Below, piece after piece: positions 5,920 to 8,329 of a DNA stretch of 8,329 nt. Source of the DNA: Candidatus Caenarcanales bacterium (GTDB taxonomy: Bacteria; Cyanobacteriota; Vampirovibrionia; Caenarcaniphilales; Caenarcanaceae); NCBI GenBank assembly GCA_947489925.1, contig CANLFK010000098.1:1-8329 (forward strand), written 5' to 3'. The first letter of the stretch is position 1. Each line of letters starts with the position of its first letter. The notes beneath the pieces are model-generated. The model made no database searches and had not been told where the DNA came from. It saw only the letters and a list, made by a program, of their open reading frames with translations. The position numbers and the translations under genes are program-made.

Positions 5920-6288
5920 ATGATTTATTGGCTTAAAAACATATTTGGTTTACTTATCGCTCTGATTGGAATTTACTTTATTTTATTCTTTAGTAGCGAT
6001 AATGATAATTTTAAACAGTATCCTTATTTAATTAAGCATCATCAAATAATTGGTGCTTCGCTACTGCCTTTAGGAGCTTTAATTGTTTCTGGTTTAGATA
6101 ATTTAGTAAAAACAATAATTGGACTAGTTATCTGTTTGATTGGTATTTGGGCATTTTCTTATTTTATGGATAAAAGAGATGGCTGGATTGGACAAATTAT
6201 TACAAACTTTATTGCTCCAGCGGCAATTTTAGGCGGATGTGTTTCTATGTTATTTTTTGATAATGATTTAAACAAGAAAAAAAGATGA
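5920..6288 (+). CDS. Small four-helix membrane protein, function unknown
   Basis: This 122-residue protein has four predicted membrane helices (about 7-24, 42-57, 62-83 and 94-113). A polar loop (SSDNDNFKQYPYLIKHH) sits between the first two and a short charged loop (MDKRDGW) between the last two. It ends in a basic tail, NKKKR. I do not recognise a family. It starts 23 nt after the transglycosylase and is probably on the same transcript. A purine tract AAAAGGG at 5901-5907 is 12 nt from the ATG, too far for a good SD. The gene ends in a tandem TGA-TAA, showing that TGA is used as a stop. Codon use and composition match its neighbours. Confidence 0.75.
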   Translation: MIYWLKNIFGLLIALIGIYFILFFSSDNDNFKQYPYLIKHHQIIGASLLPLGALIVSGLDNLVKTIIGLVICLIGIWAFSYFMDKRDGWIGQIITNFIAPAAILGGCVSMLFFDNDLNKKKR

Positions 6289-6300
6289 TAACTTTTTATA

Positions 6301-6336
6301 ATGACAGAAAATCAAGATTATAAAATTGAATTATGA
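6301..6336 (+). other. 11-codon mini-ORF overlapping the pyrC start (possible leader or coupling ORF)
   Basis: The ATG at 6301 reads MTENQDYKIEL and stops at TGA 6334-6336. The TGA overlaps the pyrC ATG (6333-6335) as ATGA, the classic arrangement for translational coupling. There is no SD in front of it. In sequence this AT-rich, such a short ORF can easily occur by chance, and no pyrimidine-sensing run is obvious. Confidence 0.2.
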
Positions 6337-7361
6337 GAAGTATTATTTTGCCAATTGCTGAAGATTTGCATATTCATTTGAGAGACGGTGAATTACTCAA
6401 ATTTGTTACCCCTTTAGTAAAAGCTGGTGGTGCAGGGCGAGTATTAGTAATGCCAAATTTAAAACCTTATATTGAAAATACGGAACAAGCTCTAAACTAT
6501 AAACAGCAACTGCAATTAGCTGAACCAGACCTTGAATATTTAATGACTTTGTATTTAAACCCAAATTTGACGGTAACCGAAATAAAAAAAGCTGCTGAAA
6601 ACGGAATAATTGGCATTAAAAGCTATCCAAGAGGAGTTACTACTAATAGTGAAAATGGGCTGGAAAATTATGAAATTTATTATCCAATTTTTGCCGAGAT
6701 GGAAAAGCAAAATTTAGTTTTAAATATTCATGGAGAAATGCCTAGTAATGAAGCCCAAAACATTTGTATTATGAATGCAGAAGAGCATTTTTTGCCTAAC
6801 TTAGAGAGGATTCATCATAATTTCCCGAAATTGCGTATTGTTTTAGAGCATATAACTAGCAAAGCCGCTGTTGAATTAATTAAAAAACTTGGCTCTACAG
6901 TCGCTGCGACTATTACTGCACATCATTTAGAATTAACAGTTGATGACTGGGCGGGACAGAATCATAATTATTGCAAACCTGTAGCCAAGTATCCAGTTGA
7001 TAGACAAGCCTTAAGAGAAGTGATTAAACAAGGTAATTCAAAGTTTTTCTTGGGTTCAGATAGTGCTCCGCATTTAAAAAGCTTAAAAGAAAATGCTTGT
7101 GCTTGTGCTGGAGTTTTTAGTAGCTCTCATTTAATGGCTTATTTGGCTGAAATCTTTGATAAATTAAATTGCCTTGAATATTTAGAAAACTTTAGTAGCC
7201 GCTTTGGACAAGACTTTTATCAATTAAAACCTTTAAACAAATATATAAAATTAATTAATGAATCAAATCAAATACCTAGTTCATTTAAAGTAAAATCTCT
7301 TTCAGACGACTTAATACCTTTCTGGGCTGGAAAAAATATAAATTGGAAAGTGGAAGTATAA
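6333..7361 (+). CDS. pyrC: Dihydroorotase, PyrC/URA4 type
   Basis: This cytoplasmic enzyme reversibly cyclises N-carbamoyl-aspartate to dihydroorotate in de novo pyrimidine synthesis. Its 342 residues match the compact single-domain class found in E. coli and in yeast URA4, not the longer PyrC/CAD class. The metal site is intact by alignment to E. coli PyrC from memory: His13 and His15 in HIHLRDG, carboxylated Lys96 in GIKSYP, His133 in NIHGE, His173 in LEHIT and Asp243 in GSDSAPH. Substrate-binding Arg17 and Asn42 (MPN) are present. GVTTNSENG (101-109), TAHHL, DDWAG and CKPVAK (about 204-219) resemble the fungal URA4 variant more than the E. coli one. The C-terminus is typical (IPFWAG...W). 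The ATG at 6333 has no SD and overlaps the TGA of an 11-codon ORF. No other pyr gene is in the window. Confidence 0.95.
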   Translation: MRSIILPIAEDLHIHLRDGELLKFVTPLVKAGGAGRVLVMPNLKPYIENTEQALNYKQQLQLAEPDLEYLMTLYLNPNLTVTEIKKAAENGIIGIKSYPRGVTTNSENGLENYEIYYPIFAEMEKQNLVLNIHGEMPSNEAQNICIMNAEEHFLPNLERIHHNFPKLRIVLEHITSKAAVELIKKLGSTVAATITAHHLELTVDDWAGQNHNYCKPVAKYPVDRQALREVIKQGNSKFFLGSDSAPHLKSLKENACACAGVFSSSHLMAYLAEIFDKLNCLEYLENFSSRFGQDFYQLKPLNKYIKLINESNQIPSSFKVKSLSDDLIPFWAGKNINWKVEV

Positions 7362-7394
7362 TAATTCATGATTTAAACTAATTATTTTATTTTT

Positions 7395-8329
7395 ATGGAA
7401 AATGAATCAAATTCTAAAGCACCTTTAACCAACTATTTTTTAATAATAGCTTTTGCTTTTATCTGCTCAATAACCTTACTCATTCCTTTATTTCCTTTTT
7501 TATCGCTTTCATCAATTAGTATTATTTTTAGTACTTTTGTTTTCTTCAAATCTAAAAGAGATATTTTAAATTATATTTTGTTTGGTATTTGTTTATTACT
7601 TAGTATTTGTACGGTTTTATATGCTAATTATTTTGTAACCGCTTTAAATTTAATCGCTTTAGTGTGGAGCTTTTCAATCATGTCTTTGGGTATAAAAGAG
7701 AAGTCAATTAATTATTTTTTAGCACCTTTTACTTTATTATTTAAAACTTTTAATACCGAAAATAAATACAAAATAAATTTTCAAGATTTATGGAAAAGTA
7801 ATAAAACTAAATTACATAATGATTCAGAAATAATAGGACAAATTGTTTTAGGTTTATTTATAAGTATAGTTTTAATCTTAATTATTGTGCCTTTGCTAGC
7901 CAATTCTAATATTATATTTAAAGATTATCTTACTAATATTGGAGACTTTTTTCTGGCATTTAAAGACTTAGAAATTTTTTCACTTTTGAATTTTGGACGC
8001 TTAATATTATTTGTATTTTTCAGCTTTATATTTCCTAAGTTTTTTTCTTATATTAATTTTAATAATACTGCTGAAAATAATTTTGATTTGAATACTCGCC
8101 AACAACAAAATTTGCCAAAGCCCGATTATTCTACAATTAACTTTATAACGCTAATTCCCAAGATTTTAATTAGTTTTATTTTAATTATATTTTTTATTAG
8201 TCAAATACAATTATATTTTGCAAATAGTGAATATTTATTAGAATTAAACAAAAATTATGGTAATTTAAACAATGAAATATTTAGTCAATTATTAGCAGTT
8301 TGTCTTATTACTTTTAGTATTTCTTTTTG
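7395..8329 (+). CDS. Multi-pass membrane protein, DUF4173/DUF4153-like, N-terminal part, cut by right edge
   Basis: An open frame starts at ATG 7395, with an in-frame TAA at 7374-7376 and no other start in between. It runs off the right edge after 311 complete codons. The product starts MENESNSKAPLTNY and has at least seven hydrophobic segments (about 12-34, 40-51, 59-75, 77-98, 147-168, 200-216 and 250-271), with a further one starting near 297. The segment ILIIVPLLANSNIIFKDYL after a charged loop resembles the 'leucine-rich helix, then SADxxF' region of DUF4173 proteins. The loop around 223-247 is Asn/Gln-rich. The function of that family is unknown; other polytopic membrane families cannot be excluded. 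It begins 33 nt after pyrC with no SD and no promoter that I can see. Confidence 0.7.
   Translation, partial: MENESNSKAPLTNYFLIIAFAFICSITLLIPLFPFLSLSSISIIFSTFVFFKSKRDILNYILFGICLLLSICTVLYANYFVTALNLIALVWSFSIMSLGIKEKSINYFLAPFTLLFKTFNTENKYKINFQDLWKSNKTKLHNDSEIIGQIVLGLFISIVLILIIVPLLANSNIIFKDYLTNIGDFFLAFKDLEIFSLLNFGRLILFVFFSFIFPKFFSYINFNNTAENNFDLNTRQQQNLPKPDYSTINFITLIPKILISFILIIFFISQIQLYFANSEYLLELNKNYGNLNNEIFSQLLAVCLITFSISF

Noticed and set aside
6297..6302. TATAAT just before pyrC as a promoter
   Set aside because: No -35 hexamer at workable spacing, and the hexamer overlaps the mini-ORF start codon; in such AT-rich DNA it is probably chance.
1..8329. CRISPR array, tRNA, rRNA, insertion sequence or prophage
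   Set aside because: I saw no regularly spaced repeats, tRNA cloverleaf, rRNA core, transposase, integrase or terminal inverted repeats on reading both strands.

Overview
This is an AT-rich bacterial chromosomal segment. Every readable gene is on the + strand, and the genes are tightly packed. All ORFs read in the standard code: a TGA-TAA tandem ends the gene at 5920-6288, and TAA or TAG ends the other complete genes. This argues against lineages that reassign TGA. Low GC, frequent lack of a Shine-Dalgarno (SD) sequence, GGGTATAAT-type -10 boxes, and a mix of an O-antigen-ligase-like protein, a single-PDZ HtrA and a DUF4173-like membrane protein would fit a reduced-genome lineage such as Patescibacteria/CPR. 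That placement is inference; a low-GC Gram-negative lineage is also possible.

Layout. (1) 3-845 is the C-terminal part of an O-antigen ligase/polymerase-type membrane protein, cut by the left edge. It is followed after 2 nt by aroB (848-1981, 3-dehydroquinate synthase) and then speE (2041-2886, spermidine synthase). (2) 2887-3669 is a small-protein region. It has a promoter and a good SD, then an 83-aa membrane-anchored coiled-coil protein (3003-3254), then a second copy of the same 14-nt -10 region. After that come a ~69-codon gene split by a -1 frameshift (3303-3511) and an overlapping 53-codon ORF (3498-3659). (3) 3670-4872 is a membrane-anchored HtrA/Deg serine protease. (4) 4873-4999 holds a candidate promoter and a perfect 11-bp inverted repeat in the leader of a secreted lytic transglycosylase (5000-5896). 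A four-helix membrane protein (5920-6288) follows. (5) 6333-7361 is pyrC (dihydroorotase, the E. coli PyrC / yeast URA4 type). (6) 7395 to the right edge is the N-terminal part of a multi-pass membrane protein resembling DUF4173/DUF4153.

The window mixes housekeeping biosynthesis (shikimate, polyamine, pyrimidine) with cell-envelope functions (surface glycan ligation, envelope proteolysis, peptidoglycan cleavage). Short gaps suggest co-transcription of ligase-aroB(-speE) and of transglycosylase-membrane protein-pyrC(-DUF4173-like gene). I see no rRNA, tRNA, CRISPR array, insertion sequence or phage gene. The parts least explained by known families are the 3003-3659 small-protein region and the hairpin leader at 4937-4982.
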